A stretch of DNA of 64,000 nt from an uncultured Candidatus Saccharibacteria bacterium (GTDB taxonomy: Bacteria > Patescibacteriota > Saccharimonadia > Saccharimonadales > Saccharimonadaceae), in contig CAMVCW010000001.1 in assembly GCA_947166125.1 (NCBI GenBank), forward strand, positions 124,001-188,000. Reading direction: 5' to 3'. Below are positions 9,276 through 15,689 of this stretch, in pieces. The position numbers and the translations under genes were made by a program. The notes beneath the pieces were generated by a model, which saw nothing but the letters and a program-made list of their open reading frames with translations, searched no databases and was not told the DNA's origin. Numbering within the stretch: the stretch's first letter is position 1; every line of letters begins with the position of its first letter.

Positions 9276-10799
9276 CTATCTTGCTATACAACGAATAGAT
9301 GAGCCACGGAATTTCCCAGCGCCATATACTGTTATGGGTTCGATTTTTTCATCATCAAATATTAACGCTTGTGAATTGGTTTGAGATGATATCGTGCTAG
9401 ACCAGTATAAACTTCTGACGGTATCTGGTTCGTATGCGAAAGCATTAATATTGCCAGACTTGGTAAAATATAGTGGAGAGTTTAGCCATAATGTGTTATC
9501 AATTGTTGAGTTATTATATAGATAATTCAATCTTGCAAATTCATTAGTTGAATTGATGGTTTCTTCAGATTGATTAGATATAGTAGGCAATCTCCATCCT
9601 TTAGGACAGATAGAGTTCTTAGGATTCTTAGATATATTACCTAATGTATTCTGTGTTAATGAAGAAGAGTTATTAGAAGCTATAGCTGCAGTCCAGTTAT
9701 AATAATTACCTAGTGATTCGTGCCCAGTACTGGGACCATCTGTCTTGTTGGCAGTATATGGTGTAGTATGGCTATTTTGCCATCCAGTAACGGTGGTACC
9801 AGTAAAATCTATGGTAGTGGCACTACTGGCTGGAGTATAGTAGATTATTCCATTTTTTTCTGTATATCCATCACTATATTCTGCATATTGTCCAGTACTA
9901 GAATCATAAGCTACATTTAGGTCTGTAGTATTAGAATTGAGTACAGTATTAGCTTCTATGTCTAAATCTAGATTTTGTGTCATCCAAATATGACCATCAG
10001 CTAGTTTTGTTACCCAATAGGATTTTCCATCTCTATTGTCGAAAGCAACCACAGAGTCGCCTTCGTTGGCTAGTTCATCTTCCCAATCTGCTACTTCTTG
10101 CATAATATAAGCACTAGTAGGTGGAGCTGTTGAAGGGTGAGTTAATAGATATTTCACTTGCCCTGAGTATGTACCTGCAGCTTGAGTAGGAGAGATATAT
10201 GTAGCATAAGTAGTAGTAAAGGATGATCCTTTCTCCATATCAGTAGTACTGGATGGTATAGTTGCTACTCTAGTCCAATATGTAGGGACCGTGGAATAAT
10301 TAGTAAATGGATCTATAATACTAGGTGGAGTAGTAGAAGTATCACCTGCCTTAAGACTTAGTTTCATAGCCCAGTTAGAGGTATCACCTGAAGTAGCTGT
10401 GCCACTACTTATATTACTGCCATTTCTACCAATCAACGTATTATTACCTTCACTATTTAGACTATCACCAATAGCATATACTGAGTAACCATTCTTATCA
10501 TTACAAAAGGTAGTAAGTGTAGTTCTTCCTATATTATCCTCATAAGTACCATTAATTATACTAGCACTATGAGCTTCATCTACAGAACTAGATAAAGTAC
10601 AAGAAGAAGGGACTGATATGGCTAGGCTATCTGAAGAAGATATGCGAGCAGAAGAATGAAGAATAGCAAAACCGAGAATTAGGGCGGAAATAATAAGGAG
10701 AGGCAAAGTAACAACTAGGATGTTTCTGAAGAAATGATAGTAGAAGTCTGTATAGCTACCAGTTTTATCACTTTTATTATTTGTATTACTTTTGCCCAT
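9276..10799 (-). CDS. Membrane-anchored FISUMP-domain surface protein 1
   Basis: 507 residues. A basic N-terminus is followed by a hydrophobic span (about 28-50) acting as signal anchor. Residues about 55-220 form a domain shared with the proteins at 34911, 38523 and 52803, with Cys residues in the SCTLSS and FCNDKNGY-type motifs. The C-terminal domain (about 250-507) contains GKSYWVTKLADGHIWMTQNL, GNYYNWTAA and ICPKGWRLPT and ends in SIRCIAR, the layout of the Fib_succ_major (FISUMP) C-type-lectin-like fold. It is exported and probably cell-surface exposed. The last 90 residues differ strongly from its paralogue at 52803 although the preceding 60 are nearly identical. The leader holds a structured RNA (11017-11158) and a family A palindrome. 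Function is unknown; adhesion is a reasonable guess. Confidence 0.8.
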   Translation of the reverse strand: MGKSNTNNKSDKTGSYTDFYYHFFRNILVVTLPLLIISALILGFAILHSSARISSSDSLAISVPSSCTLSSSVDEAHSASIINGTYEDNIGRTTLTTFCNDKNGYSVYAIGDSLNSEGNNTLIGRNGSNISSGTATSGDTSNWAMKLSLKAGDTSTTPPSIIDPFTNYSTVPTYWTRVATIPSSTTDMEKGSSFTTTYATYISPTQAAGTYSGQVKYLLTHPSTAPPTSAYIMQEVADWEDELANEGDSVVAFDNRDGKSYWVTKLADGHIWMTQNLDLDIEANTVLNSNTTDLNVAYDSSTGQYAEYSDGYTEKNGIIYYTPASSATTIDFTGTTVTGWQNSHTTPYTANKTDGPSTGHESLGNYYNWTAAIASNNSSSLTQNTLGNISKNPKNSICPKGWRLPTISNQSEETINSTNEFARLNYLYNNSTIDNTLWLNSPLYFTKSGNINAFAYEPDTVRSLYWSSTISSQTNSQALIFDDEKIEPITVYGAGKFRGSSIRCIAR

Positions 10800-10837
10800 T
10801 TTGCCTCACCTATAGTTTAGTTTGATTAGTTTGTCTT

Positions 10838-10971
10838 TGTATAATTCATTAATGTTGAGGGATATAAAGGCAAAATCTGCCTTTGGCAGATTCTTGCCGC
10901 CGAAGGGGCGAAGTGATGTGATAAATTTTCTTATCACATCACGAAGCTCCCGAAACATAATGAATTATGCA
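10838..10971. repeat. Palindromic element, family A, copy 2
   Basis: 134 nt with terminal inverted repeats of about 15 bp (10838-10853 and 10957-10971). It is homologous to the reverse complement of 7845-7977. Internal hairpins are GGCAAAATCTGCC against a near-perfect complement at 10885-10898, and a perfect 12-bp hairpin at 10913-10942. It is inserted in the 5' leader between the structured RNA and the FISUMP 1 start codon. Confidence 0.78.
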
Positions 10972-11016
10972 AAAGTGCATTTCTACTTGTGGTGACACTT
11001 GTAAACGGGGTAGTCA

Positions 11017-11158
11017 TACAAAAATGGCACCGCAAGGTGCTATAGTCTGACATCTAGTTGGTAAAACCCACTAAACATGGACTCCTTACGGTGCCGTTTT
11101 AATGTTTAGTGCGTTACCAATAAAAATTGGCTTTACCTATAAAATATCAAACTATAGC
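11017..11158 (-). ncRNA. Structured FISUMP leader RNA, copy 1
   Basis: An extended -10 (TGTTATAAT, TATAAT at 11165-11170) sets the start at the first base of helix P1. P1 pairs 11148-11158 with 11039-11049. P2 pairs GGTAAA near 11132-11137 with TTTACC at 11060-11066. P3 pairs CACTAAACAT (11102-11111) with ATGTTTAGTG (11069-11078). The P3 loop carries GGCACCGTAAGG (11084-11095), which can pair with CCTTGCGGTGCC (11026-11037) just 3' of P1, forming a pseudoknot. A T run follows. Two other copies precede the other FISUMP genes with different helix sequences but the same pairings. Confidence 0.72.
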
Positions 11159-11265
11159 AACCTCATTATAACATATTTCTAAAATTATTTATGCTAGAGC
11201 TTGATTTTTTGGTTTTAATTTAATAAACTGGGAAAAATGTTTAATAAATAAAAGGGAGAAATTTG

Positions 11266-11490
11266 GTGCGGCTTGAGGAAATGCTTGTGAGCAATGGTGT
11301 GATCTGCAAAATGGCAGATGGTTCCAGTTCTCATATAGAAGGAAGTTTAGTCTCAAATTCATTAGTAATAAGGAATTCGGCGGGGTGGGTGACGCACAGA
11401 ATAGAACGGGCGTCTAATGGAGTGGATTTGGTAGTTCGAAATACTTCTACTGGGTTTGTAGAAATGCGGATTGCAAATTCCATTTTATAA
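11266..11490 (+). CDS. Small hypothetical protein
   Basis: 75 codons from GTG 11266 (TTG 11263 is an alternative in the same frame). A good SD (AAGGGAG, 11252-11258) precedes it. The product is a soluble, beta-prone sequence with repeated short Val/Ile/Arg strands and no membrane segment. It lies in front of RNase Y with a separate -10 box between them. I do not recognise a family. Confidence 0.55.
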   Translation: MRLEEMLVSNGVICKMADGSSSHIEGSLVSNSLVIRNSAGWVTHRIERASNGVDLVVRNTSTGFVEMRIANSIL

Positions 11491-11600
11491 GTTTGATTAT
11501 TTTCATGATATAATAGATAGTGGAAACTTATTAATTGATGTTATTTGTTAACCCGCTGGTATAGAGAAAAATATCAGCAAAAACAATTAGAAAGGGAATT

Positions 11601-13118
11601 ATGGAAATAGTGATCCCAATTATTGCCGCCGTGGCAGGACTTGCTGTTGGGGCGGGCGGGATTTTTGCATATAATAAGCGCAATGAAAATGGGGGTAAAA
11701 ATAAGGCCGATGACCTGGTGCGTAAGGCTAAGCATGAAGCTAGCGAAATAGTGTTAAACGCCAAAAAAGAAGCATCGCGCCTGACAGAGAAAAATCAAAC
11801 GGAAGAAAACGAGCGTCGCAAAGAGTGGCGTGCTACGGAAAAGCGTTTAACGGAGCGCGAAACTACTTTGGATGCAAAGCTAGATCAACTAGAGAAAAAG
11901 ACAGAGAAGCTTGCAAAAGAAGAACGTGAATTAGAAGAGCTGAAAAATGAAGTGCGCGAGATCCGTGTGAAGCAGCATGAGAAATTGGAAAAAATCGCTG
12001 GCCTATCTAAAACTGAAGCACGTGAAAAATTGATGAAAATGACTGAGAACGATATCAAGCAAGATTTGGCAGGATTAGTAATAAAAGAACAAAAAGAGAT
12101 TAAGCATGAGATAGACGAAACAGCGCAGGCGGCACTTCTTACCGCGATGGAGCGGATGAGTTCTGAAGTGACGGCTGATCGCACAGTGACGGCGCTTAAA
12201 TTACCAGATGATGATATGAAAGGCCGGATTATTGGTAAAGAGGGACGAAATATTCAGGCTTTGCAGCGAGCAACTGGTGTAGATATTATGGTGGACGATA
12301 CGCCAGGGATGGTGGTGTTATCTAGTTTTGATCCGATTCGCCGGCAGGTGGCGAGGTATGCTTTGGAGCGCTTGATGAAAGATGGCCGGATTAATCCTTC
12401 TTCCATTGAAGACGCGGTGGCAAAAGCAGAACGCGAAATAGAAAAAGAAGTAGTGCGAGCCGGCGAAGATGCGGCGCGTGAAGTAGGCGTGGTGGGGATT
12501 CCACGCGAAATTTTGCACTTGCTAGGTGAATTAAAGTTTAGAACATCTTATGGGCAGAATGTGCTCTTGCATTCTATTGAAATGGCGCACATGGCGGGGA
12601 TGATTGCGGAAGAGATCGGAGCTGACAAGCGGATTGCCAAAACTGCAACATTGCTACATGATATGGGTAAAGCGGTGACACATAAGATTGAAGGAAAGCA
12701 TGCAGAGATTGGTGCGGAACTGGCTAAAAAGTATGGTATGCCAGATGAAGTAGTGCATGCAATTGCTGCACACCATGAGGATATTGAGCCTACTACGCCA
12801 GAGGCGGTAATTGTGAAAATAGTAGATGCGATATCTGCAGCGCGGCCAGGAGCGAGAAATATTTCAGCGGAGAATTTTGCAGAACGGATGCGTGACCTTG
12901 AAAATATCGCTACTTCTTTCCCGGGGATAGAGAAAGCTTATGCGATATCAGCAGGGCGTGAAATTCGCGTAATAGTAGAGCCAAAACAAATTGATGACTT
13001 ATCTGCTTTGAAGCTAGCACGTGATATTGCGAATAAGATTGAGGCTACGATGAGTTATCCAGGCGTGATCAAGGTAAATGTGATTCGTGAAACTAGGGCG
13101 GTGGAGTATGCAAAGTAA
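11601..13118 (+). CDS. rny: Ribonuclease Y
   Basis: 505 residues, the normal length. An N-terminal membrane anchor (residues 3-24) leads into a long charged coiled coil (about 35-175), then a KH domain with GRIIGKEGRNIQ near 208, then an HD domain with LLHDMGKAV near 350 and the second His-rich motif AAHHEDIEP. It is the membrane-bound endonuclease that starts mRNA decay. SD AAAGGG lies 4 nt before the ATG. The leader of about 85 nt contains a small hairpin (GCTGGTAT with ATATCAGC near 11554-11578). The next gene starts on the stop codon (TAATG), so the two are co-translated. Confidence 0.97.
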   Translation: MEIVIPIIAAVAGLAVGAGGIFAYNKRNENGGKNKADDLVRKAKHEASEIVLNAKKEASRLTEKNQTEENERRKEWRATEKRLTERETTLDAKLDQLEKKTEKLAKEERELEELKNEVREIRVKQHEKLEKIAGLSKTEAREKLMKMTENDIKQDLAGLVIKEQKEIKHEIDETAQAALLTAMERMSSEVTADRTVTALKLPDDDMKGRIIGKEGRNIQALQRATGVDIMVDDTPGMVVLSSFDPIRRQVARYALERLMKDGRINPSSIEDAVAKAEREIEKEVVRAGEDAAREVGVVGIPREILHLLGELKFRTSYGQNVLLHSIEMAHMAGMIAEEIGADKRIAKTATLLHDMGKAVTHKIEGKHAEIGAELAKKYGMPDEVVHAIAAHHEDIEPTTPEAVIVKIVDAISAARPGARNISAENFAERMRDLENIATSFPGIEKAYAISAGREIRVIVEPKQIDDLSALKLARDIANKIEATMSYPGVIKVNVIRETRAVEYAK

Positions 13119-13681
13119 TGATAATTGGTTTAGATATTGATGATGTAATTTTTAACACGAGTGGGGTAATGCGTGATATTTTGGACGAGCCCAAAAATAA
13201 GGAACTTGCATCTATAAAACTTGATGTGATGCGGGGCGACGCAAGTATTCCGGCAGTGGCGAAGTTTTTGAAAAAGTATTTGATAGTGGCGGTAAAAGAG
13301 GGAAAAGCTAAACCGGGTGCAGCGGAAATAATACGTAATTTGCGAAAGAACGGCTGTAAGGTTATTTTAATTACAGCGCGAGGCGAGAAGAATTTTCCAG
13401 GTACAGTCACGGCAAACGAAAAAGCTTTAAAGGGTGCAGGTATAGAATACGATAAAGTAGTTTATAATAGTGCAGATAAGGTGGATGCTTGCCGGGAGAA
13501 TGGAGTGGAGATATTTGTAGATGATTCGCCAAAAAACTGTACGGAAGTAAAATACAAACTAGGCATTCCGGTAATTGGTTTTGAGTCGGAGATTACGAGA
13601 GATAGTTTACGTGAAGCTGGCATAACGAGTGTAGATAACTGGCAGGATTTAGAAAAGAAACTCTTGGAATATATTAAATAA
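13118..13681 (+). CDS. HAD-superfamily 5'(3')-deoxyribonucleotidase-like protein
   Basis: 187 residues. The N-terminal motif MIIGLDIDDVIF gives the nucleophile Asp6 and Asp8 of the HAD fold. A lysine region and FVDDSP near 125-130 supply the later motifs. The layout matches the NT5C family, which dephosphorylates nucleoside monophosphates, but some members act on other phosphates. The start codon overlaps the rny stop by 1 nt. The position after rny suggests a link to recycling of RNA breakdown products, which is inference. Confidence 0.75.
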   Translation: MIIGLDIDDVIFNTSGVMRDILDEPKNKELASIKLDVMRGDASIPAVAKFLKKYLIVAVKEGKAKPGAAEIIRNLRKNGCKVILITARGEKNFPGTVTANEKALKGAGIEYDKVVYNSADKVDACRENGVEIFVDDSPKNCTEVKYKLGIPVIGFESEITRDSLREAGITSVDNWQDLEKKLLEYIK

Positions 13682-14020
13682 TTATAGTGTGATAATTTCT
13701 GATTCAAAGAAACGTTCTTGAAATTCGGTGAGAGCGCGAATTTGATCTGGTGTGTATGATTTATTTTCTGGGATAATAATAAGTTTGTCGTCGTTGTCGT
13801 TGGTGCGGTGAATGATAGCGATGCATTTGCCGGTATAAGTCTCTACTGGCTCAAAGACACCGAGCAAGTAAGCATCTAGTTCTTCGCCATCTCCGGATGT
13901 AGTGTTTGGCACGAATCCGTAATTAACTGGGTAGAAAAAGCCATGTTTCGGGTGACGGCTGCCCATGGGGCGATCAATTTTGATGGTGATAGTTTTGTTT
14001 AAATATTCTTTGGTATTCAT
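13682..14020 (-). CDS. Short family I inorganic pyrophosphatase-like protein
   Basis: 112 residues, compared with about 160-180 for normal family I enzymes. The sequence contains GFFYPVNYGFVPNTTSGDGE followed by LDAYLLG, which corresponds to the conserved metal-binding region (Asp44, Glu46, Asp49). The protein lacks part of the usual C-terminal half, so either a minimal enzyme or a relative with another substrate is possible. TATAAT at 14027-14032 is exactly 6 nt before the ATG and no SD exists, which makes this a clear leaderless candidate. It ends against the nucleotidase gene in convergent orientation. Confidence 0.75.
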   Translation of the reverse strand: MNTKEYLNKTITIKIDRPMGSRHPKHGFFYPVNYGFVPNTTSGDGEELDAYLLGVFEPVETYTGKCIAIIHRTNDNDDKLIIIPENKSYTPDQIRALTEFQERFFESEIITL

Positions 14021-14063
14021 GAATCTATTATATTATAATTGATATAGACAAGGAGATTTTGGT

Positions 14064-14309
14064 ATGAATGAGCTGAAGATAAATAGAGTGTATCGGCATT
14101 TTAAAGGAGATTTGTATTTGGCGGAGGACATAGCAGAGCATTCAGAAACGGGAGAAAAGTTAGTAATTTATCGTGCATTATATGGTGACGGTAAATTATA
14201 TGCTAGGCCCTTAGAAATGTTTTTAAGCGAGGTGGACCACGAAAAATATCCAGAAGCAAAACAAAAGTATCGCTTTGAGCTACAAGAAATTGAAAGTAAA
14301 AATAGATGA
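14064..14309 (+). CDS. DUF1653 family protein
   Basis: 81 residues. The pattern [24 protein letters not shown], then [18 protein letters not shown], is characteristic of DUF1653, a small soluble family with no settled function. SD AAGGAG lies about 10 nt before the ATG. Its end overlaps the start of the AlkD-like gene by 4 bp, so both are likely translated from one mRNA. Confidence 0.85.
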   Translation: MNELKINRVYRHFKGDLYLAEDIAEHSETGEKLVIYRALYGDGKLYARPLEMFLSEVDHEKYPEAKQKYRFELQEIESKNR

Positions 14310-15010
14310 ATGTTGTTAGACCGATAGAAAAATATAATGAGTTGTGCGAACGTTTAGCGTTTTATGCGGATGACGAATATCGAGATTTTTCGATGCGAGG
14401 AATTCCGAGTGAACGGCCATTTATAGGAGTGAGAATTCCGAAAATACGAGAATTGGCTGGCTTGGTGTCAAAAGAAAAGATTGAGGAATTTTTGGAAGCG
14501 TCGCCGGTGGCGTTTGAGGAAGTGATTGCGAGAGGGTTCTTGATTTGCAGGTTGCCATACGAAGAGATGATTTCGTATTTTGATTCGCAAATAAATTATA
14601 TTGATGACTGGGCAGCTTGTGATACGTTTTGTTCGGGACTCGGCAAATTAGTAAGGGAACGGCGAGCGGAGTTTTTGGAGCTTAAGGTGGAAAAATTGTT
14701 GGAGGATAAAAGGGAGTTTGCGGTAAGAGTGGGGTTGGTGCTTTTGAAATGCTATTATGTGGATTTTGATTATTTAGCGGTAATTTTTGGTGTAGTGGAA
14801 AGATTGGCCGAACGAGAAGAATATTATGTACGGATGGCAATAGCATGGCTTTTGGCGGAATGCTTTATTAAATTTCCAGATGAGACTATGAGCTATTTGG
14901 CTGTTTCACATTTGCCAAAGTGGACTTATAATAAAACAATTTCGAAGATTTGTGATTCTTTGCGAGTGGATGAAGGAATAAAGGTGATATTGAGGGGGAT
15001 GAGAAAATGA
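14306..15010 (+). CDS. AlkD-like DNA alkylation repair protein (HEAT-like repeats)
   Basis: 234 residues, all helical, built of HEAT-like repeats. Motifs include the N-terminal [20 protein letters not shown]-type segment, WAACDTFC near the centre and [11 protein letters not shown] later, which correspond to the ALK/AlkD family that removes alkylated purines. The Trp/Asp pair in DDWAACD fits the AlkD catalytic cleft. Start overlaps DUF1653 by 4 bp. Repair activity is from family knowledge. Confidence 0.85.
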   Translation: MNVVRPIEKYNELCERLAFYADDEYRDFSMRGIPSERPFIGVRIPKIRELAGLVSKEKIEEFLEASPVAFEEVIARGFLICRLPYEEMISYFDSQINYIDDWAACDTFCSGLGKLVRERRAEFLELKVEKLLEDKREFAVRVGLVLLKCYYVDFDYLAVIFGVVERLAEREEYYVRMAIAWLLAECFIKFPDETMSYLAVSHLPKWTYNKTISKICDSLRVDEGIKVILRGMRK

Positions 15011-15087
15011 TAATATACTGCTGTTGTGTGATATGCTCAGGGTGTGGCGCTTGGGAAGATTATTTGGGAAAGAGAAAGAAAGATTAA
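15007..15087 (+). CDS. Cys-rich 26-residue mini-protein (tentative)
   Basis: An ORF starts in an ATGA overlap with the AlkD stop and encodes [18 protein letters not shown] followed by LGKRKKD. The CxxC-type cysteine cluster resembles a half zinc ribbon. Length is too short for statistics; the support is the coupled start and composition. Confidence 0.3.
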   Translation: MIIYCCCVICSGCGAWEDYLGKRKKD

Positions 15088-15113
15088 AAAATGCCGCGAA
15101 CTTGGTTCGCGGC
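15086..15113 (-). terminator. Rho-independent terminator of the 15137-15412 gene
   Basis: Read on the minus strand: GCCGCGAAC, 3-nt loop, GTTCGCGGC (15093-15113), then a run of T at 15086-15091. Perfect 9-bp GC-rich stem. Confidence 0.88.
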
Positions 15114-15136
15114 GTGGAGTGGGGGATTAAGAGAGA

Positions 15137-15412
15137 TTAGTAGTCGGCGCCGTATTCGGCGTTGTAGGCATAGTACTCGCAGATGGTACTGGAGTATTGC
15201 GACGTGAGCTGCTCCGCCTCTTTTCTGATGGATGAGCTGACATCCGGCGTTTTTGTCCAGACGCCATATGCGGAGATTTGGCCGATTCTGGAGCCGTGGT
15301 GACAAAGATGCCAGTGCGGTGTTCTTTCGAAGTTGCAGTCGCTTTTGCGAATGTCGAGTTCCATGGAGTAGCCGTGGCTGCTAAGTGAAACGTTTAATGT
15401 TTTAGGGCCCAT
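15137..15412 (-). CDS. Hypothetical small soluble protein
   Basis: 91 residues from ATG 15412, chosen because AGGAGG lies 6 nt upstream; the frame stays open 7 codons further but that would ignore the SD. The sequence is rich in His, Tyr and Ser (HWHLCHHGSRIGQISAYGVW) and has no membrane segment. It has its own promoter, a perfect dyad in the leader and its own terminator, so it is a single-gene regulated unit. I do not recognise a family. The His/Cys cluster could bind metal. Confidence 0.65.
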   Translation of the reverse strand: MGPKTLNVSLSSHGYSMELDIRKSDCNFERTPHWHLCHHGSRIGQISAYGVWTKTPDVSSSIRKEAEQLTSQYSSTICEYYAYNAEYGADY

Positions 15413-15439
15413 GATTTTCCTCCTAATGTGCAAAAAGTA

Positions 15440-15464
15440 ATGATAATACTTTGGTGATTATCAT
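15440..15464 (-). promoter_or_regulatory. Perfect 8-bp dyad, probable operator
   Basis: ATGATAAT, 9 nt, ATTATCAT lies between the promoter and SD of the small His-rich protein. The half-site resembles Fur-type GATAAT boxes, but the spacing differs. Confidence 0.5.
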
Positions 15465-15474
15465 CCTGTTGATT

Positions 15475-15503
15475 ATATTATCATATATTTTTATTTATGT
15501 CAA
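15475..15503 (-). promoter_or_regulatory. Promoter of the 15137-15412 gene
   Basis: On the minus strand TTGACA (15498-15503), 17 nt, TAATAT (15475-15480). Confidence 0.6.
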
Positions 15504-15552
15504 TATTATTTTAATAGTATGATTGAGTAGTTTAGGATTTGAATTGATTATC

Positions 15553-15581
15553 TTGTAAAGACGAAAGTTTTGTGATATAAT
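15553..15581 (+). promoter_or_regulatory. tRNA-Lys promoter
   Basis: TTGTAA (15553-15558), 17 nt, TATAAT (15576-15581), with TGA before the -10. The leader carries a perfect 8-bp hairpin AGTTCGTG/CACGAACT (15588-15606) just before the tRNA. Confidence 0.75.
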
Positions 15582-15612
15582 AAGAAAAGTTCGTGATGCA
15601 CGAACTGTGAGT

Positions 15613-15689
15613 GGGCCGGTAGCTCAGCTGGTTAGAGCACGAGCCTCTTAAGCTTGGTGTCGTGGGTTCGAGTCCCACCCGGCTCACCA
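15613..15689 (+). tRNA. tRNA-Lys (CTT), integration target
   Basis: 77 nt with encoded CCA. Acceptor GGGCCGG pairs with CCGGCTC, the D arm reads GCTC-GAGC, the anticodon stem CGAGC/GCTTG holds loop CTCTTAA (anticodon CTT), and the T arm is GTGGG/CCCAC. The 3' end (CTCACCAA, 15683-15690) is the left attachment core of the adjoining element. The minus-strand recombinase gene ends inside this tRNA. Confidence 0.96.

Noticed and set aside
9276-10799. A diversity-generating retroelement in this window
   Set aside because: No reverse transcriptase gene, template repeat or accessory protein was found; only the target-like domain is present.
15632-15685. The GGTRTHDTKLKR-like tail of the integrase as a protein domain
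   Set aside because: It is the antisense of tRNA-Lys and appears in many databases as an artefact of such overlaps; it is not evidence of function.
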